DNA of 64,000 bases from Pegoplata infirma (GCA_963921195.1 OY992538.1:5332001-5396000), one strand, 5' to 3'; positions 10,944-23,400 are shown, counted from the first letter of the stretch. The notes: a model not told the origin generated them from the sequence alone. A program made the numbers and translations.

Positions 10944-11120
10944 CAGGCGCGGATCCAGGGGGGGGGGAGAATGGGATTTCTCCCCCCCCCCAAAATGGTT
11001 TCAAAAAAAAAAAAGAAAAAAAAAAAAAAAGAAAAAAAAGAAAGAAAAGAAAAGAAAAGAAAAGGAAAAAAGAAAGGAAAAGGAAAAAGCAAGGGAAAGG
11101 AACAAAGAAAGAATGAAAAT
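10944..11120 (+). repeat. GCGCGGATCCAG G-run and polypurine tract
   Basis: GGCGCGGATCCAGG runs into 9 G, a short GAGAATGGGATT insert and 10 C, then about 120 bases of almost pure A/G. The open frames here (Lys/Arg-rich forward, Phe-rich reverse) are by-products of the tract. Mirror copies are at 13,620-13,785 and 17,330-17,490. Confidence 0.7.
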
Positions 11121-11199
11121 GACCGGAATGCAACAAATTCTGAGGAGAGGTGTATGTGAGCTGATGATTTACGTCAGCACACATAGCCTTTATCCTAAG

Positions 11200-11930
11200 G
11201 AATTTTGTAACATCCTAAGGATTAAATGTTTCAGAATTAAAAAAATTGCATATGAAAAACTTAAATGACAATTGAGTCGTGTACATTTTCCAACCAAATC
11301 ACTTTCCTTATCATTTTCTTATGCAAAGGTATAATCTCAAATATTTTTTATAGAAAAGTTTCTCAGAATTCCAGACTTTATCTTAAGAAAATATGTTGAT
11401 ACTTAATTTTTTGAATTCAGATAAGAATTTTTTTATTAAAATTAAATTCTATAGAAAAAATCCCGCAGCAACTGAGAATTCTATAGGAAATGTGTCTCTG
11501 AATATTATTTTAAATAGTGACTAAGGATTTTCCTTTGAAAAATGTCTAGAACCTAATAATTTTTCTATATGAAAAATGTTTCAGAATCTAAGAAACTGCC
11601 TTATAAAGCATTAGATGGCAAAAAAACCGTAAAATTTTTCTATCGAAAAATGGCACTATATAAAATTTAAGATTTTATTTTTAGAAAAGTGTATAAAAAT
11701 TTCTTAATAAAATGTTCCAGAAACTGATAATTTATAAGAATCTGATAGTTTTCTTTTCCGAAACATGTTTCTGGATCTGAGGATTTTTGTATAAGAAAAA
11801 GTTCTTAGAATCTGAGAAATATTTTAAAATATGAGAATTATATTAGAGATTTTTTATAAGAAAAGTATATCAGAATTTGGAAAATAATTTATAGAAATAA
11901 TGTCTCAGAATTTCAGATTACTCAGGCCGA
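11200..11930. repeat. Irregular TCAGATTCTGA-type repeat region in body 1
   Basis: Many short lines like TATAGAAAAGT..CTCAGAATCTGA, spaced about 40-60 bp. The same theme forms the regular array at 41,140-42,090. Mirror copies: 12,815-13,530 and 16,520-17,235. Confidence 0.5.
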
Positions 11931-12119
11931 CAAAATTTGAAAAAGGTGGAACACCGAAACAAAAGTACGCTTTTCAGTTGCGCTGAATCCGAATATGTAC
12001 TCAGAATTTTTCCATCACATCAGGTTTTTGAGACATTTTCGCTTAAAGTTAAAAAAACCCCTGTTTTCGCCATATTCAAGACGTTATACGCTCAAAAAAA
12101 AAACAATGTCAAATTACTA

Positions 12120-12613
12120 CACCATTTACAGATGTAATTCGAAAAAGATCAATTGTAATTCGAAGATTCTATTTGTAATTCGAAGATTCCATTTGTAATT
12201 CGAAGATTCCATTTGTAATTCGAATGCTCCAATTGTAATTCGAAGATTCCATTTGTAATTTGAAGATTCCAATTGTTATTCGAAAAAGATCAATTGTAAT
12301 TCGAAAAAGATCAATTGTAATTCGTAAAAGAGCAATTGTAATTCGTAAAAGATCAATTGGAATCTTCGAATTACAATTGATCTTTTACGAATTACAATTG
12401 ATCTTTTACGAATTACAATTGATCTTTTTCGAATTACAATTGATCTTTTTCGAATAACAATTGGAATCTTCAAATTACAAATGGAATCTTCGAATTACAA
12501 TTGGAGCATTCGAATTACAAATGGAATCTTCGAATTACAAATGGAATCTTCGAATTACAAATAGAATCTTCGAATTACAATTGATCTTTTTCGAATTACA
12601 TCTGTAAATGGTG
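12120..12613. mobile_element. T array 2: complete 494-bp minisatellite palindrome with TA on both sides
   Basis: Runs from CACCATTTACAGATG to CATCTGTAAATGGTG, flanked by TA at 12,118-12,119 and 12,614-12,615. The whole body is 20-21 bp units of TAATTCGAA(GATTCCATTTG / AAAGATCAATTG), in one orientation to about 12,366 and the other afterwards. It is also the exact centre of the 7.24 kb palindrome. Confidence 0.85.
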
Positions 12614-13882
12614 TAGTAATTTGACATTGTTTTTTTTTTGAGCGTATAACGTCTTGAATATGGCGAAAACAGGGGTTTTTTTAACTTTAAGCGAAAATGT
12701 CTCAAAAACCTGATGTGATGGAAAAATTCTGAGTACATATTCGGATTCAGCGCAACTGAAAAGCGTACTTTTGTTTCGGTGTTCCACCTTTTTCAAATTT
12801 TGTCGGCCTGTGTAATCTGAAATTCTGAGACATTATTTCTATAAATTATTTTCCAAATTCTGATATACTTTTCTTATAAAAAATCTCTAATATAATTCTC
12901 ATATTTTAAAATATTTCTCAGATTCTAAGAACTTTTTCTTATACAAAAATCCTCAGATCCAGAAACATGTTTCGGAAAAGAAAACTATCAGATTCTTATA
13001 AATTATCAGTTTCTGGAACATTTTATTAAGAAATTTTTATACACTTTTCTAAAAATAAAATCTTAAATTTTATATAGTGCCATTTTTGATAGAAAAATTT
13101 TACGGTTTTTTTGCCATCTAATGCTTTATAAGGCAGTTTCTTAGATTCTGAAACATTTTTCATATAGAAAAATTATTAGGTTCTAGACATTTTTCAAAGG
13201 AAAATCCTTAGTCACTATTTAAAATAATATTCAGAGACACATTTCCTATAGAATTCTCAGTTGCTGCGGGATTTTTTCTATAGAATTTAATTTTAATAAA
13301 AAAATTCTTATCTGAATTCAAAAAATTAAGTATCAACATATTTTCTTAAGATAAAGTCTGGAATTCTGAGAAACTTTTCTATAAAAAATATTTGAGATTA
13401 TACCTTTGCATAAGAAAATGATAAGGAAAGTGATTTGGTTGGAAAATGTACACGACTCAATTGTCATTTAAGTTTTTCATATGCAATTTTTTTAATTCTG
13501 AAACATTTAATCCTTAGGATGTTACAAAATTCCTTAGGATAAAGGCTATGTGTGCTGACGTAAATCATCAGCTCACATACACCTCTCCTCAGAATTTGTT
13601 GCATTCCGGTCATTTTCATTCTTTCTTTGTTCCATTCCCTTGCTTTTTCCTTTTCCTTTCTTTTTTCCTTTTCTTTTCTTTTCTTTTCTTTCTTTTTTTT
13701 CTTTTTTTTTTTTTTTCTTTTTTTTTTTTGAAACCATTTTGGGGGGGGAGAAATCCCATTCTCCCCCCCCCTGGATCCGCGCCTGTGTAAAGAGTAATCG
13801 AATATAAGTAACTAAAAAAGATTAACATAACTCGACTTATGCACTTTTTCCTTTTTTCCACAGATTTGTCTAAAATATTGTT

Positions 13883-15442
13883 TGCACACACCCCTCTTCA
13901 AGCAATTTTAGGTTGTATTAAATCGATGGCAAAACGGGTAATGGAATTTCACTCCTCTTTCTTTTGAGCTTTAAAAATCGTTAACACGAAAATCCTAGCT
14001 GATTCTGTTTTCGAGTTATTGCTAAATAATAACACTGCACAGAAAAAAATAAAAAAAATATTTAATTAAAAAATTCGTAGATTTAATTAAAAAATTAATT
14101 AAATCCGGACCAATCACTAAAATGCGCAAATAAATTAAAAATATTTGTATGTCGTTAATTAAAAATAAATGGATATTTATTTAATTAAAAACTTAATACT
14201 ATAAATTAAAAAATTTAATTAAAATTTAAAAAAAAAATAATTAAAATTTTAATTGTATAAATTAAAAAAAATAATTAAAAATTTTATTTAAAAAAAAAAA
14301 TAATTTTTAAAAACATTCTTTTTGAATAAAATAGTTTAAAAAAAATATTTCTTCAAACTTTACCAAATTTATTTATGCCGTAAAGACATAGTCAGTGAGA
14401 TGATTTTATAAAGTTGATTATAAACCTTTCATATACATACACATAAAACTATAAACAAAATGAGAATTCAAAAACCTATGTGAAAAATAAAAAAAACTTT
14501 CAACAAACTCTTTATACTTATGTATTTTTTTTGTATGTAATACAATGCAAGAGAAAAACACACACTCGCACACACACGGAAAACAAAACAAAAAAAATAA
14601 GTAAAGCTAGAAATTTAATTAAACATTTAATTATATAAATTAAATACTTAATTAATATCAAATTTGAAAACAATTAAAATATTAATTAAAATAAAGTTAA
14701 AAATTTAATTAAACAATTAATTATATTAATTAAAAGTTTAATTAATATTAAATTAAAAAACAATTAAAATTTTAATTAAAATAAAATATACGATATTATT
14801 TTCTGTGTGTCGACAACAAAAACCTCCCAATAAAATATCCAATTGATTCTTACAGATTTCTTATGTAATGGTTAATGTTATGATGCTTTCAACAAATATG
14901 ACTTTATTTCATATAAAGTGAACCTCCTGATTCCAAAACTGCAATCCAAATTTTTCTAGCATGTTCCGTTTTCGAGATATTCGCGTTTGCGATTTTCGTG
15001 TGGAAAAATTTTCAAACGCGAATATCTCGAAAACGGGAACGCGAATATCTCGAAACGGAATTTGAATTGCAATTTTGGAATCAGGAGGTTCATTTTACAT
15101 GCAATCTAGTCCTATTTTTAGAAGAATCTGTAACAGTGGACCACCAAAAGTGAGAAACTATTGGTTTTTCACTTTTTAACAGCGACTTTCTCAAAAACGG
15201 TAGGTGCTAGAAAAAATTGTATGCCAGATTTGGATTAAGGAGAACAAAATCTATAAGAATCAGTTGGACATTTCACCACAGATTTTCGTTGTCTAACAGT
15301 GTCATTATTTTGCAATAAATCGAAAACAGGATCAGCTAGGATTTTCGTGTTAACGATTTTTAAAGCTCAAAATGTAGACGAGTGAAATGCCATTACCCGA
15401 TTTTGTCACCATCCTAAATTTATTTGAAGATGGGTGTGTGCA
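13883..15442. repeat. Foldback Q2 carrying the CACAG insertion
   Basis: Inverted copy of Q1 (ends TGCACACACCCCTCTTCAA and GATGGGTGTGTGCA), split by an element at 14,038-14,807. Confidence 0.8.
14038..14807. mobile_element. 770-bp CACAGAAAA element inside Q2
   Basis: Termini CACAGAAAAAAATA and (complement) CACAGAAAATAATA. Body copy 1 gives the empty site: ACACTG followed directly by TCGACAAC. In the filled site TG appears on both sides (14,036-14,037 and 14,808-14,809), so the duplication is 2 bp or none. The interior is mostly TTTAATTAAA-type AT DNA with a CACACTCGCACACACACGG stretch and no coding frame. Confidence 0.8.
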
Positions 15443-16098
15443 GGTGTTTTCCGTATACTTTAGTTACCTAATTAAATTTAATTATAATCGGGCCATTTTT
15501 GGACTTTTTGTTACCTCGACCGATATTTAGTTAAATCGGTGTATTGGTCATAAATACGGGGCACAGACTCAATCCCATTCGGATTTGAAAAAAGTGGTTT
15601 ATTGGAAAATTATTTTTTTCGGAATGAAATCACTTTCAAAAATCAAAGTGGAATTGAATTGCATAAAAGTGGTTTCATTCAGAAAAAAAAATATTTGCTT
15701 TGCGTTTTACGAGTAAACCACTTATTCAACTTCCGAACGGAATTGAGTCAGTGACATTTCCCTAGAAGTCGATTCACTAAATAAAGGTTTATTAAAAGAA
15801 ATATCGAATTGGTTTAAGTTTTTGGACTTAGGACCATTTTTCGGGAAACCCCTGGAGTAAAGTATTATATGTCGGTCTTGACCGGCTATAATTTTCTTAC
15901 TTGTTTAATTTGAAATGTTATGGTAAAAACTTTTTCAAAAAACATGCCATTTAAGGTGGTTTTGCACTGTAAAAGACATTTATATTGATGAGATTTTAAA
16001 GAAAATGACATAGATGACATTTTATATGTATATGGATATTATTTAGGTCAATTACTCTTAAAAAAAAATGAAAAAAAATATTTGAAAATATATAAAAG

Positions 16099-16319
16099 AT
16101 CAATTGTAATTCGAAGATTCCAATTGATCTTTTACGAATTACAATTGCTCTTTTACGAATTACAATTGATCTTTTTCGAATTACAATTGATCTTTTTCGA
16201 ATAACAATTGGAATCTTCAAATTACAAATGGAATCTTCGAATTACAATTGGAGCATTCGAATTACAAATGGAATCTTCGAATTACAAATGGAATTTTCGA
16301 ATTACATCTGTAAATGGTG
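16099..16319. repeat. T array 3, shortened
   Basis: Begins against the TATAAAA end of body 2 and ends CATCTGTAAATGGTG at 16,319, followed by TA (16,320-16,321). It has fewer units than arrays 1 and 2. Its outer end is the mirror image of the start of array 1 at 9,079. Confidence 0.85.
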
Positions 16320-17585
16320 TAGTAATTTGACATTGTTTTTTTTTTGAGCGTATAACGTCTTGAATATGGCGAAAACAGGGGTTTTTTTAACTTTAAGCGA
16401 AAATGTCTCAAAAACCTGATGTGATGGAAAAATTCTGAGTACATATTCGGATTCAGCGCAACTGAAAAGCGTACTTTTGTTTCGGTGTTCCACCTTTTTC
16501 AAATTTTGTCGGCCTGAGTAATCTGAAATTCTGAGACATTATTTCTATAAATTATTTTCCAAATTCTGATATACTTTTCTTATAAAAAATCTCTAATATA
16601 ATTCTCATATTTTAAAATATTTCTCAGATTCTAAGAACTTTTTCTTATACAAAAATCCTCAGATCCAGAAACATGTTTCGGAAAAGAAAACTATCAGATT
16701 CTTATAAATTATCAGTTTCTGGAACATTTTATTAAGAAATTTTTATACACTTTTCTAAAAATAAAATCTTAAATTTTATATAGTGCCATTTTTGATAGAA
16801 AAATTTTACGGTTTTTTTGCCATCTAATGCTTTATAAGGCAGTTTCTTAGATTCTGAAACATTTTTCATATAGAAAAATTATTAGGTTCTAGACATTTTT
16901 CAAAGGAAAATCCTTAGTCACTATTTAAAATAATATTCAGAGACACATTTCCTATAGAATTCTCAGTTGCTGCGGGATTTTTTCTATAGAATTTAATTTT
17001 AATAAAAAAATTCTTATCTGAATTCAAAAAATTAAGTATCAACATATTTTCTTAAGATAAAGTCTGGAATTCTGAGAAACTTTTCTATAAAAAATATTTG
17101 AGATTATACCTTTGCATAAGAAAATGATAAGGAAAGTGATTTGGTTGGAAAATGTACACGACTCAATTGTCATTTAAGTTTTTCATATGCAATTTTTTTA
17201 ATTCTGAAACATTTAATCCTTAGGATGTTACAAAATTCCTTAGGATAAAGGCTATGTGTGCTGACGTAAATCATCAGCTCACATACACCTCTCCTCAGAA
17301 TTTGTTGCATTCCGGTCATTTTCATTCTTTCTTTGTTCCATTCCCTTGCTTTTTCCTTTTCCTTTCTTTTTTCCTTTTCTTTTCTTTTCTTTTCTTTCTT
17401 TTTTTTCTTTTTTTTTTTTTCTTTTTTTTTTTTGAAACCATTTTGGGGGGGAGAAATCCCATTCTCCCCCCCCCTGGATCCGCGCCTGTGTAAAGAGTAA
17501 TCGAATATAAGTAACTAAAAAAGATTAACATAACTCGACTTATGCACTTTTTCCTTTTTTCCACAGATTTGTCTAAAATATTGTT

Positions 17586-19144
17586 TGCACACACCCCTCT
17601 TCAAGCAATTTTAGGTTGTATTAAATCGATGGCAAAACGGGTAATGGAATTTCACTCCTCTTTCTTTTGAGCTTTAAAAATCGTTAACACGAAAATCCTA
17701 GCTGATTCTGTTTTCGAGTTATTGCTAAATAATAACACTGCACAGAAAAAAATAAAAAAAATATTTAATTAAAAAATTCGTAGATTTAATTAAAAAATTA
17801 ATTAAATCCGGACCAATCACTAAAATGCGCAAATAAATTAAAAATATTTGTATGTCGTTAATTAAAAATAAATGGATATTTATTTAATTAAAAACTTAAT
17901 ACTATAAATTAAAAAATTTAATTAAAATTTAAAAAAAAAATAATTAAAATTTTAATTGTATAAATTAAAAAAAATAATTAAAAATTTTATTTAAAAAAAA
18001 AATAATTTTTAAAAACATTCTTTTTGAATAAAATAGTTTAAAAAAAATATTTCTTCAAACTTTACCAAATTTATTTATGCCGTAAAGACATAGTCAGTGA
18101 GATGATTTTATAAAGTTGATTATAAACCTTTCATATACATACACATAAAACTATAAACAAAATGAGAATTCAAAAACCTATGTGAAAAATAAAAAAAACT
18201 TTCAACAAACTCTTTATACTTATGTATTTTTTTTGTATGTAATACAATGCAAGAGAAAAACACACACTCGCACACACACGGAAAACAAAACAAAAAAAAT
18301 AAGTAAAGCTAGAAATTTAATTAAACATTTAATTATATAAATTAAATACTTAATTAATATCAAATTTGAAAACAATTAAAATATTAATTAAAATAAAGTT
18401 AAAAATTTAATTAAACAATTAATTATATTAATTAAAAGTTTAATTAATATTAAATTAAAAAACAATTAAAATTTTAATTAAAATAAAATATACGATATTA
18501 TTTTCTGTGTGTCGACAACAAAAACCTCCCAATAAAATATCCAATTGATTCTTACAGATTTCTTATGTAATGGTTAATGTTATGATGCTTTCAACAAATA
18601 TGACTTTATTTCATATAAAGTGGACCTCCTGATTCCAAAACTGCAATCCAAATTTTTCTAGCATGTTCCGTTTTCGAGATATTCGCGTTTGCGATTTTCG
18701 TGTGGAAAAATTTTCAAACGCGAATATCTCGAAAACGGGAACGCGAATATCTCGAAACGGAATTTGAATTGCAATTTTGGAATCAGGAGGTTCATTTTAC
18801 ATGCAATCTAGTCCTATTTTTAGAAGAATCTGTAACAGTGGACCACCAAAAGTGAGAAACTATTGGTTTTTCACTTTTTAACAGCGACTTTCTCAAAAAC
18901 GGTAGGTGCTAGAAAAAATTGTATGCCAGATTTGGATTAAGGAGAACAAAATCTATAAGAATCAGTTGGACATTTCACCACAGATTTTCGTTGTCTAACA
19001 GTGTCATTATTTTGCAATAAATCGAAAACAGGATCAGCTAGGATTTTCGTGTTAACGATTTTTAAAGCTCAAAATGTAGACGAGTGAAATGCCATTACCC
19101 GATTTTGTCACCATCCTAAATTTATTTGAAGATGGGTGTGTGCA
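17586..19144. repeat. Foldback Q3 carrying the CACAG insertion
   Basis: Nearly identical to Q2. At 18,623 it reads GTGGACC like copy 1, while Q2 reads GTGAACC at 14,921. Confidence 0.8.
17741..18509. mobile_element. 769-bp CACAGAAAA element inside Q3
   Basis: Same element at the same position as in Q2, so it was present before bodies 2 and 3 separated. Confidence 0.8.
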
Positions 19145-19799
19145 GGTGTTTTCCGTATACTTTAGTTACCTAATTAAATTTAATTATAATCGGGCCATTT
19201 TTGGACTTTTTGTTACCTCGACCGATATTTAGTTAAATCGGTGTATTGGTCATAAATACGGGGCACAGACTCAATCCCATTCGGATTTGAAAAAAGTGGT
19301 TTATTGGAAAATTATTTTTTTCGGAATGAAATCACTTTCAAAAATCAAAGTGGAATTGAATTGCATAAAAGTGGTTTCATTCAGAAAAAAAAATATTTGC
19401 TTTGCGTTTTACGAGTAAACCACTTATTCAACTTCCGAACGGAATTGAGTCAGTGACATTTCCCTAGAAGTCGATTCACTAAATAAAGGTTTATTAAAAG
19501 AAATATCGAATTGGTTTAAGTTTTTGGACTTAGGACCATTTTTCGGGAAACCCCTGGAGTAAAGTATTATATGTCGGTCTTGACCGGCTATAATTTTCTT
19601 ACTTGTTTAATTTGAAATGTTATGGTAAAAACTTTTTCAAAAAACATGCCATTTAAGGTGGTTTTGCACTGTAAAAGACATTTATATTGATGAGATTTTA
19701 AAGAAAATGACATAGATGACATTTTATATGTATATGGATATTATTTAGGTCAATTACTCTTAAAACAAAATGAAAAAAAATATTTGAAAATATATAAAA

Positions 19800-20899
19800 A
19801 TCATCAAGAAAATGTTGTTAGAAAATAAACGATGTGAGTAATGATGATAATGAAAATGTACTTAAGCTAAAATACGAACAAAGATCGAACACCTGTAAAT
19901 ATGCTAAACAATTCAATTGTAAGTAGTACAAGCACAACATTATACCGAATATGATGTGGAAGAAGGTGGTAAGAGAAGTATCCTGGTAGAAAATCTAAAA
20001 CGTCTATATCAATAATAAGAAGAACAACAAGACAATTATTATTATCATCATACTACATCGTCATTATACAACGCCAACAATCTTTCCATCATAAACACAA
20101 TGATTTTCTCTATTCTACCGACTATTCTACCAACTATTGGGTATGCACTTGGAATCAATTGAAAATGGAAGAGTGGTTTTTGGTTCATTTTTTTTTACAC
20201 TCTGCACTTGTTGTTTGTTATCAGATGTAGTGGAAGTAGTTGAAGTAGTAGTTGTGCATGTAGTGGGTATTTAATATGCTTGTTTTTGTCGTATGTCGAC
20301 TTGTGCATAATTGTTTAACATTGTCACCATCCCACCAACACCTTTCAACGTCAGCATCATCATCATCTTCTTCGTCGTTGTCGTCGTTGCCGTCATGTCA
20401 TTATCTTTGCCAATGCATCATCACACAAGGGATGTCAGGTATTATTGCCGAACAAGAGAACATTGTTAAAGAAAAACGTAAAGCTGGTGGGGAAAACAAT
20501 TTTATTGAATGCTTGTTTCCCACAGCCAATGATTGACAATATACATGAGAATGTTATCACTTTTCTTTGTATCCTACAACAAGAAGCTATAACCAACCAC
20601 CCACTCTTTAAATCAATTTGTAAATACATTTATTACTTAGTTAGACTCCTTTCAAAGAAATTGTGGCGGCGTAGGAAGCATATAAAAGGTTTGATGAACA
20701 AATTGTATAAGTACATTTTTTTACTGATTTTTCCAATTTTTTTATTTTAAGTCAAGCATTGAAATTTTTATAACATGTATTGGTAAATGCTTTTATATTC
20801 TATTATTTGTGAACTGATTTCTTCCTGACAGATAGAATATTACCATTTTGCTCTACATTTATCATTTGCTTACCCCTTTTTAATCTAAATTTTTAAATT
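19800..20899. other. Low-copy DNA, no supported gene
   Basis: The base composition is more mixed than in the flanks, with TCATCATCATC and GTCGTCGTTG stretches typical of fly introns or UTRs. An 86-codon frame at 20,276-20,536 (+) is Ser-rich only because of these repeats and shows no recognisable domain. Confidence 0.4.
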
Positions 20900-21085
20900 T
20901 TAAAATATGTTCAATAGTTATAAAAAAGTACCAACTTTTTTGTTCCCTAAGAATAGAATTAAATAGAAGTACCTTTTCAATTTTTTTTTCTGGATGGTTC
21001 TCAATTAAAAATTTCAAGTTTATAAGACCACTATTTCAAAAAATCAAAAAAGTACCAAAAAACATTTTTTACTCTTTTTTAACTA
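20900..21085. repeat. GTACCAAAGTAC-type repeat units
   Basis: AAAAAAGTACCAACTTTTTTG, TTCTGGATGGTTCT and ATCAAAAAAGTACCAAAAA resemble the units at 830-1,400. Confidence 0.45.
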
Positions 21086-21094
21086 AAAAAAACA

Positions 21095-21925
21095 TTTCGT
21101 CGCCGCCCCTAAAAAATGGAGTCATGTGTTTTTCAAATTTTTTTAAAGAGGCCCAACACTCAAAAAAATAAAACTGTAAAGTTAACAATTTTTTTTTTTT
21201 GTTAACTCGAGTTTACTGGCTTTTTAGCAAATTTTTAGTTAAAATCAGCGTTTTAACTACTTTTTTGAGTTAAGTTCAATTTACGGAAATACTAGATTTG
21301 AACAAAATTTGAATTAATCTTTTTTGTTGAATTTTAAACTGAGTTTACGAATTTTTACCAATTAATTTGTTGATTTCTCGTAACTTATTTGTTAAGTGAA
21401 AATTTTTTATATATCCTATGCAAATCTCATAAGTTCTACTTAAGCTGAACTTAATGCTGTGAAAAAACAGAAAAAAATATGTGAATTGTTAGTGTTTAAA
21501 ACCAATATTTAACAAACTTACAATTTTTACAAAAAAGTAACAAAAAGTTTAGCTGAATTCAACTAATTTTTTTTGTTAATATGTACATAAAAATGTTACA
21601 AAATTTTCAGCTGAATTTTTAGTTAAAGTTACGGCTTTTTTTGCTACAGTCATTCTACAAAAAGTTAGCTAAATATTTTTAGTTAAATTAACTAGAAATT
21701 TAGTAGATTCAAAATCAGGTGCTTTTTTAGTTCCTTTCGCAGTACATTTTAGAAGTCAACTTTTAATCAATATAATATTTATAATATTGTTTAAATATTT
21801 ATGTGAAGTTTTTTTCATAAAAGTTCCGCGAAAGAACCTAATTTGGCTGTTTCTTGGGCCTCTTCAAAAATAAAGTTTTAACACATGACTCCATTTTTAT
21901 GCGAAGCGACGATTTGTGATATAAA
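21095..21925. repeat. Foldback with a nested CACTCAAAAAAA-type insertion
   Basis: Left arm ATGGAGTCATGTGTTTTTCA..AGAGGCCC and right arm GGGCCTCTTC..AACACATGACTCCAT are complementary. The left arm is broken after GGCCCAA by sequence starting CACTCAAAAAAATAAAAC and rich in GTTAACTAAA. The arm resumes near 21,720 (TTCCTTTCGCAG against CGCGAAAGAACC on the right). Confidence 0.6.
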
Positions 21926-22052
21926 TTAAGAAATTTATTTTTTGAAAAAGAAAAAAAATATCACGATCATAGCGCCACCTATCGGGACTAAACTTATGAC
22001 AAACTTTCCTCCAGCCTAAACTAATATAAGTCAAGTTTACAACTACATACGT
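21926..22052. other. Short spacer
   Basis: Contains ATAGCGCCACCTATCGGGAC. No gene seen. Confidence 0.3.
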
Positions 22053-22060
22053 ACCAGGCA

Positions 22061-23112
22061 CAGTGTTGCCATTTTGACGCTTTTCGAGTATTTTCTGGTC
22101 TTTTTACCCGGAGTTTTTTTCGAATACCCTTTTGAAAAAAGCGGGTATTCATGGTGCTTTTTTATTTTGTCATGGCGCTTTTTGTGCCTTTTATAAAAAC
22201 TTTGTGATTTTGTTATTATTTCTTTTTGTTGATTATTTTTATGTTAAGGTCTTTCAGCAAAAATTTACTGAAGTTTTTGTAATAAAACTAAAACTTTTGT
22301 ACGTTTTTCTGGACTGTTGTTTTTTTAAACAATTTTGAAATTCGCTGGCTGAACAGTAAAATTTATCAATTTCAAACCAAATATCATTCACAAAAGAGGC
22401 ATTTTATAAAAAAAATCTATTTTGTGCCGTGATGAGTGCGACAATGAAACAGATTTATTTTAAAAATATTTATTTTTCTATAAAGACAAATATTTTTATT
22501 TATAATGTTCTGTTTATTGTTATCTTAATATTATTTTAGTAATATTAATTGCAATTTTTTTAGTTTTGTATCAATAATTTTAGTAAATTCACGAAAAAAA
22601 TCATATATTTTTTTTAATTTTAAGTTTTTGGCGCTTTTTACACTTTCTATGTGCCAATTTTTAACCCCTTTTTTATATGTTCTTTCGTAGTGAAAAATTA
22701 AATTTTCAAAATAAATTTCTTAATTTTGACTTTTTCCTCTTGGCGCTGTTTTACCCTTTTTTGTATATTTTTACCCTTTTTTACCCTTTTTTCCAAAAAT
22801 TTTGGCGCTTTTCTTCATTTTGGAAATGAATTCCTTTAGTATTCTAATGTTTAAGTTTTAGCAAAGTTTTATTTATAATGTATCGTCACAGAATGTTCTC
22901 GACTATAAAAAGAATATACAAGCATAAGTATAAAGAAGATCACAAAACAGTGGTGTCAATTTAGTTAATATAAAAAAGAGTTACCAAATCACTATATTTA
23001 TATGTTATACATATTTAGGAATTCAATGAAACAAATAATAAGTTACAGCGATTTTGGAATTGATAAGTAAATAAAGTAAAATATATTAAATGTATTTCCA
23101 ACAGCAACACTG
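22061..23112. mobile_element. Non-autonomous hAT-like element 1
   Basis: Left end CAGTGTTGCCATTTTG, right end (complement) CAGTGTTGCTGTTGG. The flanks ACCAGGCA (22,053-22,060) and ACCAGGAA (23,113-23,120) form an 8-bp duplication with one mismatch. Short termini beginning CAGTG and 8-bp duplications are hAT traits. The interior has repeated TTTTTACCCTTTTT and TGGCGCTTTT lines and no transposase. Confidence 0.7.
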
Positions 23113-23120
23113 ACCAGGAA

Positions 23121-23400
23121 CAAACGGTTTTATATACTTATTAAGATAAAAAAAGTACCAAAGTACTCTTTTTACCTACTTAGAATAGAAACTTCCAAAA
23201 CACAGCCCTAGTGAATCAATTTTACACTGGTTTTGTGCTGGGATTTAATGAATCAGTCAGTTACTCAACCCAATGTAGTTATAAAAGGTCTACAATACCA
23301 CAAAATGTGGTATGTGCTCCTCTATGAGAGCCTACTCTATACCATCCAGGGAGTCTTGAATTTTTAAATTATCCTAAGAGTCTTGGATCGGTGGCGAACG
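23121..23400. other. Spacer with one GTACCAAAGTAC unit
   Basis: AAAAAAAGTACCAAAGTAC at about 23,150-23,168, then sequence leading into the retrotransposon remnant. Confidence 0.35.

Larger units (their letters stand above)
9404..12119 (-). repeat. Body copy 1 of the 9-20 kb repeat (inverted, 2.7 kb)
   Basis: Reverse complement of body copies 2 and 3 with only scattered differences, and without the 770-bp CACAG insertion they carry. From left to right it holds the F-type element (with a Y foldback inside), foldback Q1, the GCGCGGATCCAG/G-run plus polypurine tract, an irregular TCAGATTCTGA region, and the broken end of MITE A at 12,085-12,119. It encodes no recognisable protein. Confidence 0.85.
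12614..16098 (+). repeat. Body copy 2 of the 9-20 kb repeat (3.5 kb)
   Basis: Begins with the MITE A end (TAGTAATTTGACATTG, GAGCG), then a CGTCTTGAATATGGCGAAAAC block also seen in the foldback at 29.8-30.6 kb, the TCAGATTCTGA region, a polypyrimidine tract, Q2 with a 770-bp insertion, and the F/Y segment. Differences from copy 3 are few; for example 12,811 is T where copy 3 (16,517) and copy 1 (11,922, complement) carry A. Confidence 0.85.
16320..19799 (+). repeat. Body copy 3 of the 9-20 kb repeat (3.5 kb)
   Basis: Direct repeat of body 2, including the CACAG insertion, ending TATATAAAA at 19,799 against sequence not repeated elsewhere in the window. Its first bases complete the MITE A that is interrupted at 9,078, so this copy may be the original locus from which the other two derive. 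Confidence 0.85.

Noticed and set aside
10838..11184. Lys/Arg-rich and Phe-rich frames over the polypurine tract (also 13,548-13,891 and 17,254-17,594)
   Set aside because: Products of a simple A/G tract present in three repeat copies, with G-run length differences that change the frame.
12120..12613. CRISPR-like appearance of regularly spaced repeats
   Set aside because: Units are contiguous without unique spacers, orientation flips in the middle, and the genome is a fly.
20276..20750. Frames of 86 and 101 codons in low-copy DNA
   Set aside because: Ser run from TCATCATC repeats in the first and no recognisable content in the second; no splice or promoter context.
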